This document shows, one piece after another, positions 33,388 through 42,423 of a DNA stretch of 64,000 nt; position 1 is the first letter of the stretch, and every line of letters begins with the position of its first letter. Position numbers and translations under genes: made by a program. Source of the stretch: Bacillus benzoevorans (GTDB lineage Bacteria > Bacillota > Bacilli > Bacillales > Cytobacillaceae); NCBI RefSeq assembly GCF_014207535.1, contig NZ_JACHGK010000003.1, positions 124,001 to 188,000 of the forward strand. The letters are read 5' to 3'. Under the pieces are notes generated by a model. It had not been told where the DNA came from. It saw only the letters and a list, made by a program, of their open reading frames with translations, and did no database searches.

Positions 33388-34449
33388 TTAATCATATATC
33401 CTTCTTTGGCTGTACTGTTTTGTATCAATGTTGCGTTCTGTGAGCCAATGATGAGTTTGCCCTTGAATAATCAGTGGTGTCCGCTGCAGTTCGTGTATCG
33501 TCTTAGCTCCTAACGCTGTCATGATAAATGTGAGTTCTTCATGAATGATTCTCACTTCACTTATCAGAGCTTCCAGACCCTCTTTGATGAGAATTTTCAA
33601 AAAGTGCCCCGCAATTCCAACCATATCGGCACCGAGAGCAAGCGATTTGGCAATATCGAGACTTGTTTGGATCCCGCCTGAACTGATGATATTCATTTTG
33701 CCGCCGCTCATTTTTGCTTCAACAATGGACACAGCCGTTGGGATTCCCCATTCATTAAACACATTCAGCAGCCTGTCACGGCGGTTATTTTCGATACGGG
33801 CAAAATTCGTACCTCCATATCCACCGACATCCACGGCCTGCACACCAACTGAAGCGAGCTGCGCAGCCGTCTCTTTATTCATGCCGAAGCCGACCTCTTT
33901 CACAATAACCGGGAGATCGATTTCCTTTACGATCTTCTCGATGCGTTTCAGTGTCCCCGTAAAGTCCCGGTCACCTTCAGGCATGACAAGTTCTTGAATG
34001 ACATTCAAATGAATTTGCAGAGCGTCTGCTTCCAGCATCTCAACGGCCATTTTTACTTCGTCGGGCGCTGCCTCGCCGCCAAGATTCGCAATCACGACAC
34101 CTCTAGGGTTCTCTTCACGGATAATTCGATATGTTTTCTCTTCCGTCTTATCTTTTATCGCTGACATTTGAGAACCGACCGCCATAGCCATTCCGGTTTC
34201 TCTTGCCGTTATACTTAATTCCTGGTTAATCAGCATCGTTTTTTCTCCGCCGCCGCCTGTCATCGCATTGATAAAAATTGGCGAACCTAAATCCAGTCCG
34301 CCAATTTTAGTATTTAATAAAATATGCTGTATACCGATATCAGGTAAGCTTTGGTGAATGAATGCAATATCCTCTAAACCGGTTAATCCTGCCTGCCCTG
34401 CCGCCAGTGCAAGCTGAATATGATCCCATTTCCTTTTTGCTCTGGACAC
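33388..34449 (-). CDS. fni: Type 2 isopentenyl-diphosphate delta-isomerase
   Basis: FMN and NAD(P)H-dependent isomerase interconverting IPP and DMAPP; it supplies isoprenoid precursors, for example for HepS/T. TIM-barrel motifs: INAMTGGGGEKT near residue 58, VGSQMSAI, GVGGYGGTNFA-like VDVGGYGGTNFARIE near 206-220 and SSGGIQTSLDIAKSLALGAD near 256. 353 residues from a GTG start with GGTGATT upstream. Follows ypfD closely, probably co-transcribed. Confidence 0.93.
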   Translation of the reverse strand: MSRAKRKWDHIQLALAAGQAGLTGLEDIAFIHQSLPDIGIQHILLNTKIGGLDLGSPIFINAMTGGGGEKTMLINQELSITARETGMAMAVGSQMSAIKDKTEEKTYRIIREENPRGVVIANLGGEAAPDEVKMAVEMLEADALQIHLNVIQELVMPEGDRDFTGTLKRIEKIVKEIDLPVIVKEVGFGMNKETAAQLASVGVQAVDVGGYGGTNFARIENNRRDRLLNVFNEWGIPTAVSIVEAKMSGGKMNIISSGGIQTSLDIAKSLALGADMVGIAGHFLKILIKEGLEALISEVRIIHEELTFIMTALGAKTIHELQRTPLIIQGQTHHWLTERNIDTKQYSQRRIYD

Positions 34450-34461
34450 ATTAAATCACCA

Positions 34462-35598
34462 TTATTTTTTCAGATTCTTTAGTTGGTCTCCAAGTATTTC
34501 GCCTAACTGAAAACCTTTGCTTTCTTCAGGAAGCTCAAATTCAGTTACTTCTTCTTCTTTTTCTTCCAATTCTTTAATGCTTAATGACAGGCGCTGATCT
34601 GCCTCATTCACATCAAGAACCTTAACACTCACTGCCTGCCCCTCTTTTAACACTTCATGTGGTGTTGCAATGTGTTTATGTGAGATTTGCGAAATATGAA
34701 CAAGACCTTCTACACCAGAGAATACTTCTACAAATGCACCGTAGGACACAATGCGTTTGACAACACCGTCAAGCACAGAGCCTTTTGGCGCTTTCTCAGC
34801 AATATGATCCCATGGTCCGGGCAGTGTATCTTTAATCGATAATGAAATACGTTCATTGTTCGGGTCAACACTTAAAACCTTCACTTTTACTTGCTGCCCT
34901 TCCTGCACGACATCAGATGGTTTGTCAACATGCTGGTAGGATAATTGCGAAATATGAACAAGACCGTCGATGCCGCCAATATCAACAAATGCACCAAAAT
35001 CAGTTAATCTTTGCACCGTGCCTTCCAGCACCTGACCAGCTTCAAGGGTATGAAGAAGGTCATGTTTTTGCTTGCTTTTCTCTTCTTCTAAAACAGCACG
35101 ATGTGATAAAATCAAGCGATTTTTCTCTTTATCAATTTCTACGATTTTAAAAGTAAGCATTCTGCCTTTATAATCAGAGAAATCTTCTACAAAGTGTGGT
35201 TCAACTAAGGAAGCAGGGACAAATCCGCGGACTCCCAAATCAACGACTAAACCGCCCTTTACGACATCTTTAATTTCAGCTTCAATCGTTTCGCCGTTTT
35301 CATATTTGATGGCAAGCTGATCCCATGATTTCTCAGCATCCACTTTTCGTTTGGATAAGATAAGAGCTTCATCTTCCACTTTTAACACTTGCAGTTCAAG
35401 CTGGTCACCAACAGACGCGGCATCGCTTGATTTTTCAATATGAAGACTCGATAATTCACTGATTGGGATAATTCCATCAAGTTTACTGTCTGCAATTTCC
35501 ACAATCACCTGTTTTTCTTCAACCTTCGTAACGACACCTTTTACAATATCGCCAACCTCAAAATTATTTACTTCTACTTGATTCATTTCTTCTGACAT
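34462..35598 (-). CDS. ypfD: S1-domain RNA-binding protein (YpfD, 30S S1 homologue)
   Basis: 378-residue protein with four S1 (OB-fold) RNA-binding repeats starting at about residues 14, 102, 187 and 272; the last two carry the clear pattern GxVxxxxxFGAFVDIGGIDGLVHISQLS. An acidic tail follows. Gram-positive relatives are shorter than proteobacterial S1 and are not essential ribosomal proteins. Strong AAGGAGG before the ATG. Downstream of plsC/cmk after a 165-bp gap with a TGTGATGT/ACATCACA hairpin. Confidence 0.93.
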   Translation of the reverse strand: MSEEMNQVEVNNFEVGDIVKGVVTKVEEKQVIVEIADSKLDGIIPISELSSLHIEKSSDAASVGDQLELQVLKVEDEALILSKRKVDAEKSWDQLAIKYENGETIEAEIKDVVKGGLVVDLGVRGFVPASLVEPHFVEDFSDYKGRMLTFKIVEIDKEKNRLILSHRAVLEEEKSKQKHDLLHTLEAGQVLEGTVQRLTDFGAFVDIGGIDGLVHISQLSYQHVDKPSDVVQEGQQVKVKVLSVDPNNERISLSIKDTLPGPWDHIAEKAPKGSVLDGVVKRIVSYGAFVEVFSGVEGLVHISQISHKHIATPHEVLKEGQAVSVKVLDVNEADQRLSLSIKELEEKEEEVTEFELPEESKGFQLGEILGDQLKNLKK

Positions 35599-35763
35599 AT
35601 GTATTCCTCCTTAATCCACCCAACAGGCTCTCGAGTTTTATTATTCAACTGTGATGTTTTGACATCACAAACGAAAGGCAAAAATTCTAGCGAAAGAATT
35701 TTCCAAAATGAATCTCTTCTTATTAACTTCTTATAAACCACGGTTTTTGTCAAGCAAGATGAA

Positions 35764-36345
35764 TTATTGATGCTCTGCAATCAGCTTTTTGATTTCATTC
35801 ATGATGATATCAGTCACCTCTTCTGCAGAGGCTTTATTTTTCCGTAGTTCATCCATATCAATCGGCTGGCCGAACACAACCTTTAATCTTCTAAAAGCTT
35901 TATACGGCCCAATGATGGCACATGGAACGACAGGAACATTGGAGCGGAGAGCAAAGAATCCGGCGCCGGCCAGCCCTTTCCCCACTTCCCCTGTCTTGCT
36001 TCTTGTGCCTTCTGGAAAGAGACCCAGTACCTTCCCTTCCTTCAGAATCTCAAGTCCTTTTCTTAATGCTCCCCGGTCGCTCATTCCCCTTTTGACAGGA
36101 AAGGCATTGATATGGGGAAGGATTTTTCCCAGTACAGGTACGGAGAATAATTCCTCTTTTGCCATATAATAAATCGGTCGAGGTGCGGTAATTCCAACTA
36201 CTTCGGGATCAAAATTACTAATATGATTGGCACAAAGGAGCACACCGCCTTTTGCAGGAAAGTGCTCCCTGCCCATCACTTTAAATTGATAAATAGGAGA
36301 GAAAACGATGCCGCATATTGCACGGCCTAACGGATACAAATTCAA
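35764..36345 (-). CDS. plsC: 1-acyl-sn-glycerol-3-phosphate acyltransferase
   Basis: Acylates lysophosphatidic acid to phosphatidic acid at the membrane. The catalytic NHxxxxD motif is NHISNFD near residues 41-47, and block III FPEGTRSK is near 115. 193 residues. It starts with TTG overlapping the cmk stop as TTGA, so the two are coupled. In several Bacillus genomes plsC lies between cmk and ypfD. Confidence 0.93.
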   Translation of the reverse strand: MNLYPLGRAICGIVFSPIYQFKVMGREHFPAKGGVLLCANHISNFDPEVVGITAPRPIYYMAKEELFSVPVLGKILPHINAFPVKRGMSDRGALRKGLEILKEGKVLGLFPEGTRSKTGEVGKGLAGAGFFALRSNVPVVPCAIIGPYKAFRRLKVVFGQPIDMDELRKNKASAEEVTDIIMNEIKKLIAEHQ

Positions 36346-37022
36346 AGCGTTCCAATCCTTTCTCTTGCCAATTCCATGATTTTCTCCACTACCTGCTCGA
36401 TGGTTAAACTGGTCGTATCAATCTCTACAGCATCCTCTGCTTTTCTTAATGGAGCGAATTCACGTTCTGAATCAAGTTTGTCCCTCAAGGCTATTTCCTC
36501 CTGAAGCTTTTCCAAATCGGACGGGATGCCCCTCGCTTTATTTTCCGCGAGACGTCTCATGGCCCGCTCTTCTACGGATGCAAGCAAAAATACTTTTACT
36601 TCGGCATTTGGCAGAACATGGGTCCCGATATCACGTCCGTCCATGACGATTCCACCGCTTGCAGCAAAGCTTTGCTGCCTCTTGAGCATCTCCTCGCGCA
36701 CGAGTCGGTGTTTGGAAACGATTGATACTACATTAGTTACTTCAGTTTGTCTTATTTCCTTGGTTACATCCTTGCCATCCAGGTAGACTTCTTGACCGCC
36801 CTGCCCCGGTACAAGATCAATTTGTGTTTGTGCTAATATTTCGGCCAATTGCTCTTCATTTTCCAGTTCAGCCTGCTGATGCAGTGCTTTATATGTAATC
36901 GCGCGGTACATGGCACCAGTGTCGATATAAATAAAAGATAATTTTGCTGCAACAATCTTTGCTACTGTACTTTTTCCTGCCGCGGCAGGTCCGTCAATGG
37001 CGATAGAAATTTTCCCCTTCAT
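36342..37022 (-). CDS. cmk: Cytidylate kinase
   Basis: Phosphorylates CMP and dCMP. P-loop GPAAAGKST at residues 11-19, YIDTGAMYRA near 34, GRDIGT near 128 and RDxxDSxRE-type LRDKLDSEREFAPLRKAEDA near 172. I set the start at ATG 37022 (226 residues, MKGKISIAID) with GGAGG just upstream; the frame is open for 20 more codons without support. First gene of cmk-plsC-ypfD-fni. Confidence 0.96.
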   Translation of the reverse strand: MKGKISIAIDGPAAAGKSTVAKIVAAKLSFIYIDTGAMYRAITYKALHQQAELENEEQLAEILAQTQIDLVPGQGGQEVYLDGKDVTKEIRQTEVTNVVSIVSKHRLVREEMLKRQQSFAASGGIVMDGRDIGTHVLPNAEVKVFLLASVEERAMRRLAENKARGIPSDLEKLQEEIALRDKLDSEREFAPLRKAEDAVEIDTTSLTIEQVVEKIMELARERIGTL

Positions 37023-37129
37023 ATTTCCTCCTGAACTTACATTCACGAAAGACGCTCTAAAGTTTCGTGATGTATCATCCAAATTCTTCTTTTCTATTAT
37101 AGTTTAACACAAGTTAGAGATCAGCCTTT

Positions 37130-37309
37130 TTATTTTTTAGAAAATGTCTCCAATAATTCTGTAAAACTGTTATTTGCTACCCCTTCATACTGTGTGATTT
37201 GCTGCAGCTCAGGCAGTATATTCCATTTATGAAAAACAAGCTGTACCAAGAGTAACAGAATCACTTGAATCATAATGATCTTTATTAACCATCTTTCAAT
37301 TAATCTCAT
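37130..37309 (-). CDS. ypfB: YpfB-type small membrane protein
   Basis: A 59-residue frame beginning MRLIERWLIKIIMIQVILLL, with one N-terminal transmembrane helix (about residues 8-26) and a soluble tail ending LLETFSKK. An AAGGA site lies eight bases before the ATG. Its length and position between ypfA and cmk fit YpfB (DUF5359); function unknown. It is easy to miss because of its size. Confidence 0.75.
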   Translation of the reverse strand: MRLIERWLIKIIMIQVILLLLVQLVFHKWNILPELQQITQYEGVANNSFTELLETFSKK

Positions 37310-37366
37310 TTTGCTTCGTCCTTAAATATAGTATTTCTATCCTATTATGGGAGAAAAGAAAAAGGA

Positions 37367-38044
37367 TTATTCCAGATAGTCCAATCCTTTTTTCTTCATT
37401 TCAAGCTGTCTTTCAAAGGTAAACCTAAGGAGCTGCTGGCGCTCCCGCGGTGCCACTTCCTTAAATTGAAGCGAATACTTTGAAAAGCCTGTTTTATTAT
37501 CTTGAAGGATTCGGACAATCTTACTGTGAATCTGCACATAATGATAATCGCCGCTTTGCATCGGCAGAACAAGAACCGCTTTTATATCCATTCCCTGATC
37601 AAGCTTTGCGCCCTTGTCTGAACGAACGTGAACTAACATTCCTCCGGCACTAAAATCATCTGTAACCGCTGTGAATGGTTCAAATTCCTCATTCAGCGGG
37701 TGAATCGCAACATCCACCGCTGTATCAATGCGGACAAATTGACGCCGCTGAATTTTCATGACATATTCCTCGCCAGGAAAATGAAGCTTCATCATAGGAA
37801 TCGATTGCTTCACCCTTCCCGTCACTTCCGTGTCAAAGGAAAATGCTGAATGCCCGTGGACAAACACAGCCTTTAGCTGAGTCCCATCCAACAGAAATGC
37901 CGTTTTATTCGTACTGAGTTTAATCGGGTAATCAATATAAAGCATGTCCCCTCTCTGCTCCACAAGACGGCATTTATACTTTTCAGCCTGAACGGTATTT
38001 TTTGGTTCAAGCAGCAACACATTCCCAATTGTCAACATACTCAC
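37367..38044 (-). CDS. ypfA: PilZ/YcgR-type c-di-GMP receptor (YpfA, MotI)
   Basis: Flagellar brake family. An N-terminal YcgR-N-like domain (about 1-100) is followed by a PilZ domain with the c-di-GMP binding motifs RRQFVR near residues 106-111 and DFSAGG near 139. In B. subtilis the homologue MotI/DgrA binds the stator protein MotA when c-di-GMP is high, stopping motility; the same is inferred here. It starts at GTG 38044 with AAAGGA upstream; an ATG two codons further in is an alternative. Confidence 0.9.
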   Translation of the reverse strand: MSMLTIGNVLLLEPKNTVQAEKYKCRLVEQRGDMLYIDYPIKLSTNKTAFLLDGTQLKAVFVHGHSAFSFDTEVTGRVKQSIPMMKLHFPGEEYVMKIQRRQFVRIDTAVDVAIHPLNEEFEPFTAVTDDFSAGGMLVHVRSDKGAKLDQGMDIKAVLVLPMQSGDYHYVQIHSKIVRILQDNKTGFSKYSLQFKEVAPRERQQLLRFTFERQLEMKKKGLDYLE

Positions 38045-38149
38045 AACACTGTCCTTTATACCCAGAATTCATATGTAAATTATGCCATGTGGCAAGGGAA
38101 ATGTGAAATAAAAGTTTTCAGACTCAATCTTGAAAACCGAAGTAATTTT

Positions 38150-38225
38150 TTGCAAAAAAAGAAATGCGTGAGCATGGACACATGAGCTTTTCAGACGAAA
38201 ACAGCTTGTGCACCGTGCATCACGC
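38150..38225 (-). terminator. sleB-ypeB terminator
   Basis: Large imperfect hairpin: GCGTGATGCACGGTGC pairs with GCATGCTCACGC-like sequence around an AGCT...AGCT inner stem, followed by TTTCTTTTTTT on the minus strand, just after ypeB. Confidence 0.75.
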
Positions 38226-38242
38226 TAATATCTACAGGTTAT

Positions 38243-39595
38243 TTAAATGACGTCGGCATAAATCGGTTCGGCATTTTTCATTTTTTCCACTTTTTCTTCC
38301 ATGCCGGTTTCTGCATTAATAAAAATACGATAGGTGTCATGATCCAGCGTTCCCATAAATTCATAGCAGAGAACTACCTTGTTTATATCGTTCATAATGA
38401 CCGCTAACCGGTCTTCCTGGACCTTAACCTGTGGATTGATTTTCTTACGGGCTTCTTCAAGTGATATACCGGGTTTTGCAATCTCTGTCTCAGATGTAAC
38501 AGCTTTTAAGTAATCATCATTGGCAAAGCCAATAATCTGCCCATTATCAAGAGCGACTTTAACCTTGACCGATTTTGGATAAATCCGGACACCATCCAGC
38601 GATTTCACGATGGTAAAAACACCAATATTATCATATTGCGTACTTTCAATTAACTCAATATCTTTAAATTTATTGTCAAGCAAAAATTGCTTTGCTCTAG
38701 TGCCCGCATCATTTAAACTGATTTTCTGTTCCTTCACATCTCTTGAAAGAACGTACCAAAGCGGTTTACCGCCTTTTTTCGTGATATCCATATTGGATGT
38801 CAACCCTGTGGTCTTATTCTCCATGGAAACGCTGTAAAAACCATAGTCCGATCCTTTACCATTTTCTGTTACCTCAATCCTGGCATCTTTTCCGACACCA
38901 GCATATTTTCGTGCTATTTTCACCGCTTCTTCTTTGGTAATCTCTTTTCCGCCAAGATGGTTATAGTTATTATCGTTGGACTTCAGATTGAGGAAAGTGG
39001 ACCCTAAGTCCGTTTCGCTGTAGCCTTCAACCGCTTTTTCCACCGTTTTAAAACCATCGATAATTGAATTATCGGTCTGTTCCTTTCCTGTCGCTAAGGC
39101 CAATTCTACATCCATCCAGCGCAGGTTATTTTTCATCGCCATATGCTGAACATTGCGTAATTCATCTTGAATTTCTTCAGCCTGACCGTACAATGACTTT
39201 AATGTTTCATATTCCTGATCATTTAATGGCTCTTTAGTTAAATCACGAACCGCCGTCTGGTAACTAAAATCCCCAATTTTCGCGAGGAATTCCTCCGTTT
39301 TATTAAAAGGAAGCAGCGTTAACGGGAGTTGACCGACATCATTATGTGCTTCAGATGTAATTCTCCACACTTCTGCCAGTGTTGGAGACAGCGATTCACG
39401 AGAATTCATCGCCAGGGTTGTACCAATTTTGTCATGGAGTAAATCAATTTGATAGGTCAGTTCATGAAATGCTCTTTGATAGTTGTTTTCAGCATTAATT
39501 AAGACAGCATTTTTTTCGCGGTGTTCCTGATAGCCCCACAAGGCTGTCCCCGTGACCGCTAATGATAATACCGTGATTAAGATTCCTCTAAACAA
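38243..39595 (-). CDS. ypeB: Germination protein YpeB
   Basis: Forespore-made protein required to place and stabilise the cortex-lytic enzyme SleB in spores. A single N-terminal membrane helix (about residues 4-22) is followed by a helical domain and, in the C-terminal half, three PepSY-like repeats (from about residues 220, 295 and 375: KEEAVKIARKYAG, NDAGTRAKQFLLD, LEEARKKINPQ). 450 residues. TTG start with AGAGGTG upstream. Directly after sleB (15 bp), as in other Bacillus, which implies coupled expression in the forespore. Confidence 0.95.
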   Translation of the reverse strand: MFRGILITVLSLAVTGTALWGYQEHREKNAVLINAENNYQRAFHELTYQIDLLHDKIGTTLAMNSRESLSPTLAEVWRITSEAHNDVGQLPLTLLPFNKTEEFLAKIGDFSYQTAVRDLTKEPLNDQEYETLKSLYGQAEEIQDELRNVQHMAMKNNLRWMDVELALATGKEQTDNSIIDGFKTVEKAVEGYSETDLGSTFLNLKSNDNNYNHLGGKEITKEEAVKIARKYAGVGKDARIEVTENGKGSDYGFYSVSMENKTTGLTSNMDITKKGGKPLWYVLSRDVKEQKISLNDAGTRAKQFLLDNKFKDIELIESTQYDNIGVFTIVKSLDGVRIYPKSVKVKVALDNGQIIGFANDDYLKAVTSETEIAKPGISLEEARKKINPQVKVQEDRLAVIMNDINKVVLCYEFMGTLDHDTYRIFINAETGMEEKVEKMKNAEPIYADVI

Positions 39596-39610
39596 TGTCT
39601 CTCACCTCTT

Positions 39611-40447
39611 TTATTTACAGAATATATGCCTTCCGATTTGTTTAATTTGCGGCCTGCCCCAAATCCAGCCGCTTGTTGCCGTATCCGGGTTAAAATAGTA
39701 AAGTGCTTCACCGGTCGGATCCCAGCCATTTATCGCGTCCAATACCGCTTTCTTTGAACTTTCATCCGGTTCCAGCCAGATTTGTCCATCTGCAACAGCA
39801 GTAAAGGCTCGTGGTTCAAAAATGACACCTGAAATAGTATTCGGAAACGATGAGCTGTTCACGCGATTTAAAATCACTGCGGCAATGGCTACCTGCCCGA
39901 TATACGGCTCTCCCCTTGCTTCGCCATGAACGGCATTGGCCATTAATTGGATATCATTTTGCGAGAAACCATTTGGTATATTGGCAGCGGTTGGGGCGGC
40001 TAGTGCCTGCTGTTTTGGAGCTGTTTGCTGCTGATTTGCGTTCCCTTTTGGAGCCGGCTTCGTTTGTTTTTTTAAATCTGTGCCGCCATAGTGTGTAAAT
40101 TTATTCCCTTTTTTAATTTGTTCATGGACATGTGCCTTGTCGAATTTGGATGCTTTCACAAGCTTTGCTTTTGTATTGGCACCGGCCAATCCGTCCACAG
40201 GCATGCCAAATTCATACTGAAAATTCCTTAATGCCCAGTAAGTTCCCCAACCGAACACTCCGTCTATTTTGCCATTATAGAAGCCTAAATATTGCAGACG
40301 AGACTGCAGTTCAATGACGTCATCGCCGACAGCGCCCTGCTGGATGACCTGATTGGAAAAAGCAGATGCCGAATGCGGCGGCGTGACCATAAGTAAGCAT
40401 ATCAAGAACATCCATACAAGCTGTAAATGAAATAATTTTCTTTTCAT
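39611..40447 (-). CDS. sleB: Spore cortex-lytic enzyme SleB
   Basis: Lytic transglycosylase acting on muramic-delta-lactam cortex at germination. Layout: signal peptide (about 1-29, cut after HSASA), a peptidoglycan-binding domain with GAVGDDVIELQSRLQYLGFYNG near 38-59, a Gln/Pro-rich linker (about 120-150) and the C-terminal hydrolase_2 domain containing NAVHGEARGEPYIGQVAIAA near 172 with the catalytic Glu. 278 residues. Followed by ypeB. Confidence 0.96.
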   Translation of the reverse strand: MKRKLFHLQLVWMFLICLLMVTPPHSASAFSNQVIQQGAVGDDVIELQSRLQYLGFYNGKIDGVFGWGTYWALRNFQYEFGMPVDGLAGANTKAKLVKASKFDKAHVHEQIKKGNKFTHYGGTDLKKQTKPAPKGNANQQQTAPKQQALAAPTAANIPNGFSQNDIQLMANAVHGEARGEPYIGQVAIAAVILNRVNSSSFPNTISGVIFEPRAFTAVADGQIWLEPDESSKKAVLDAINGWDPTGEALYYFNPDTATSGWIWGRPQIKQIGRHIFCK

Positions 40448-40562
40448 GGTTAAGCGACCCCCAATTGTAAATCTTTTTCACATTAACCCTATTTTTTGTA
40501 AAAGTGCCCTTTTTATGCAAAAAGAGTTTTATCTTCAAAAAAGCAGAAAGTTTTTGCCAAAA

Positions 40563-40614
40563 GAAAAAGGATACAGGAGAAACGAAGTGAATCGTTTGTC
40601 CTGTATCCTTTTTA
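40563..40614. terminator. Hairpin terminator after prsW
   Basis: Long near-perfect stem AGGATACAGGA and AAACGA against TCGTTT and TCCTGTATCCT, with A and T runs on both sides. It lies 14 bases past the prsW stop and also upstream of sleB. Confidence 0.85.
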
Positions 40615-40627
40615 CCAACTGGTCACA

Positions 40628-41302
40628 TTAATGGAAAGCCTCTTTTTGCATTTCGGCATATTGAGCACTTAATAGACGTGCTTTCTTTACCTTTCTCAAA
40701 CCGAGCCACCAAAGAAACGCCATAAATGGCACCATAATCAGAAGCCAATTGGTCTGCGAGATTAAAATATAATCATATATTCCATGTAATAGAAACGGGA
40801 AGAGAAGAGAGAGAATCAGCCATTTACGCTTATGAGGCGAGAATTTTCCTTTGCCAAAATAATACCCCATGATCACACCAAACAGAGCATGACTGGAAAC
40901 CGGAAGCAGCGCGCGGCCGAGCGCGTGTTCAACTCCATTACCGATCAAATAAAGAATATTCTCTGTGGAAGCAAAACCAAGTGAGACAGAGGCACCATAG
41001 ACCACACCATCATACGGTTCATCAAAATGAGCATGCTGGTAGGCTACATAAAAGACAATAAACCATTTAACAAATTCCTCAAGCAGACTAGTAGAAAGAA
41101 AAGCATCTAATAAATGAGATTGTATAATATTTTCCGTTTCCAGCACATACTGAATAAACATAATCGGAAAAACAAGCAAAGCCCCGAAGAAAAAGGTTCT
41201 GCTCACCATAGAAATCGGCTCTGCGCCATATTGATCCTTGAGATAAACATAACTTAATAATGCTAAACCGGGGGCTATCCCGGCAGAAAGTATCCCCAGC
41301 AT
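40628..41302 (-). CDS. prsW: Membrane protease PrsW
   Basis: Integral membrane protease that makes the site-1 cut in anti-sigma factor RsiW in B. subtilis, activating sigma-W. 224 residues with about seven membrane helices. The conserved LLEEFVKWF (Glu-Glu near residue 75) and the helices with SHALFGVIMGYYFG and HGIYDY carry the family's candidate active-site Glu and His residues. AAAGGAG precedes the ATG. rsiW is not in the window. Confidence 0.92.
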   Translation of the reverse strand: MLGILSAGIAPGLALLSYVYLKDQYGAEPISMVSRTFFFGALLVFPIMFIQYVLETENIIQSHLLDAFLSTSLLEEFVKWFIVFYVAYQHAHFDEPYDGVVYGASVSLGFASTENILYLIGNGVEHALGRALLPVSSHALFGVIMGYYFGKGKFSPHKRKWLILSLLFPFLLHGIYDYILISQTNWLLIMVPFMAFLWWLGLRKVKKARLLSAQYAEMQKEAFH

Positions 41303-41369
41303 TCGCTGTCTCCTTTTTTACCTGTTTCCTTAATCCTATCATGTTCTATAAATAAAGAAAATGCTTTTT

Positions 41370-42335
41370 CTATGTAAACAGTTCTTGATTGATATGGTCC
41401 TGGGAAGCCAGCAAGACAGCCAATTTGATTCTTGCTTTTTTACTGTCATAGTCCTCGCCGAGAATGACCCCCTGCTTAAGCAAATCAAAGGCGCTGCCGA
41501 CGTAGCTGTAGGCAGGATAAACCTTTCCTTCTTCCGCACTGGTGGTCACAATCATCACCACTCCTTTTTCAAGCGCTTTTTTGATCGAGTCCATCATGAA
41601 GGGAGAGACTTGTCCTCTGCCCACACCTTCTATTATAATCCCTTTCGCACCGCACGCCACGGCGGCATCAATAAATGTTCCATCTGCGCCTGTATAACAT
41701 TTAATAATCTCTACCTTTGGAATCCCCTTGCTGAGCGAGTAGCACTCCCGCGTCACAGGCTTCTGATAAATGCTGACATTCTCATTATCAATAATCCCTA
41801 AGTAACCATAACCAAAGGATTCAAAGCCCTGTAAATTCGATGCATGGACTTTTTTTACATATTTCGCCGAATAAATTCTTTCATTGAATACGACAACAAC
41901 GCCCACATCGTGTAACCGCTCATCGACAGCTGTAAAAATCGAATTTCTCAGATTGGAAAAAACATCCGTTCCAATTTGCTGGGGTGAGCGCTGTGATCCT
42001 GTTACAACAATCGGACGATGATCGTGAATGGTTAAATCAAGGAAATAGGAAGTTTCCTCCAGCGTATCCGTACCGTGGGTTACCACAATTCCGCAAATCA
42101 ACGGATCCTTTAATTCATCCAATATGGCCTGGCGCAAGAGAAGCATCGATTGAAAGTGAATGTGCATGCTCGGCACCTGCAGAACATCCACAACCTTTAT
42201 TTCTATCTCGTCTGGAAGCTTGCATAACGAGGCCAGTTCAGTACCAGTCATGGCTCCTGATTCTAATAAACCCTGCGCCGTTTCCTTGCTGGCAATCGTG
42301 CCTCCAGTCGTCATTAACGCAACCTTTTTGACCAA
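41370..42335 (-). CDS. ansA: L-asparaginase AnsA
   Basis: Hydrolyses asparagine to aspartate and ammonia. The two active-site threonine blocks are present: MTTGGTIAS near residue 8 and THGTDTLEETSYFLDLT near 86. I chose the TTG at 42335 (321 residues, reading LVKKVALMTTGG), because AAGGGG lies eight bases upstream; a GTG three codons earlier overlaps that site. No lyase gene ansB follows, unlike the B. subtilis ansAB operon. Confidence 0.92.
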   Translation of the reverse strand: MVKKVALMTTGGTIASKETAQGLLESGAMTGTELASLCKLPDEIEIKVVDVLQVPSMHIHFQSMLLLRQAILDELKDPLICGIVVTHGTDTLEETSYFLDLTIHDHRPIVVTGSQRSPQQIGTDVFSNLRNSIFTAVDERLHDVGVVVVFNERIYSAKYVKKVHASNLQGFESFGYGYLGIIDNENVSIYQKPVTRECYSLSKGIPKVEIIKCYTGADGTFIDAAVACGAKGIIIEGVGRGQVSPFMMDSIKKALEKGVVMIVTTSAEEGKVYPAYSYVGSAFDLLKQGVILGEDYDSKKARIKLAVLLASQDHINQELFT

Positions 42336-42423
42336 ATCATCCACCCCTTTCTATCTTATTGTATACAAGTTTTTCTTTTAACATTACATGAAAAGACCGA
42401 GACGCTGACTGAAGTTAAAGGAC

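Noticed and set aside
32136..34000. Long plus-strand frames antisense to the YIEGIA gene and to fni
   Set aside because: They mirror the codon pattern of the real minus-strand genes and have no ribosome-binding sites.
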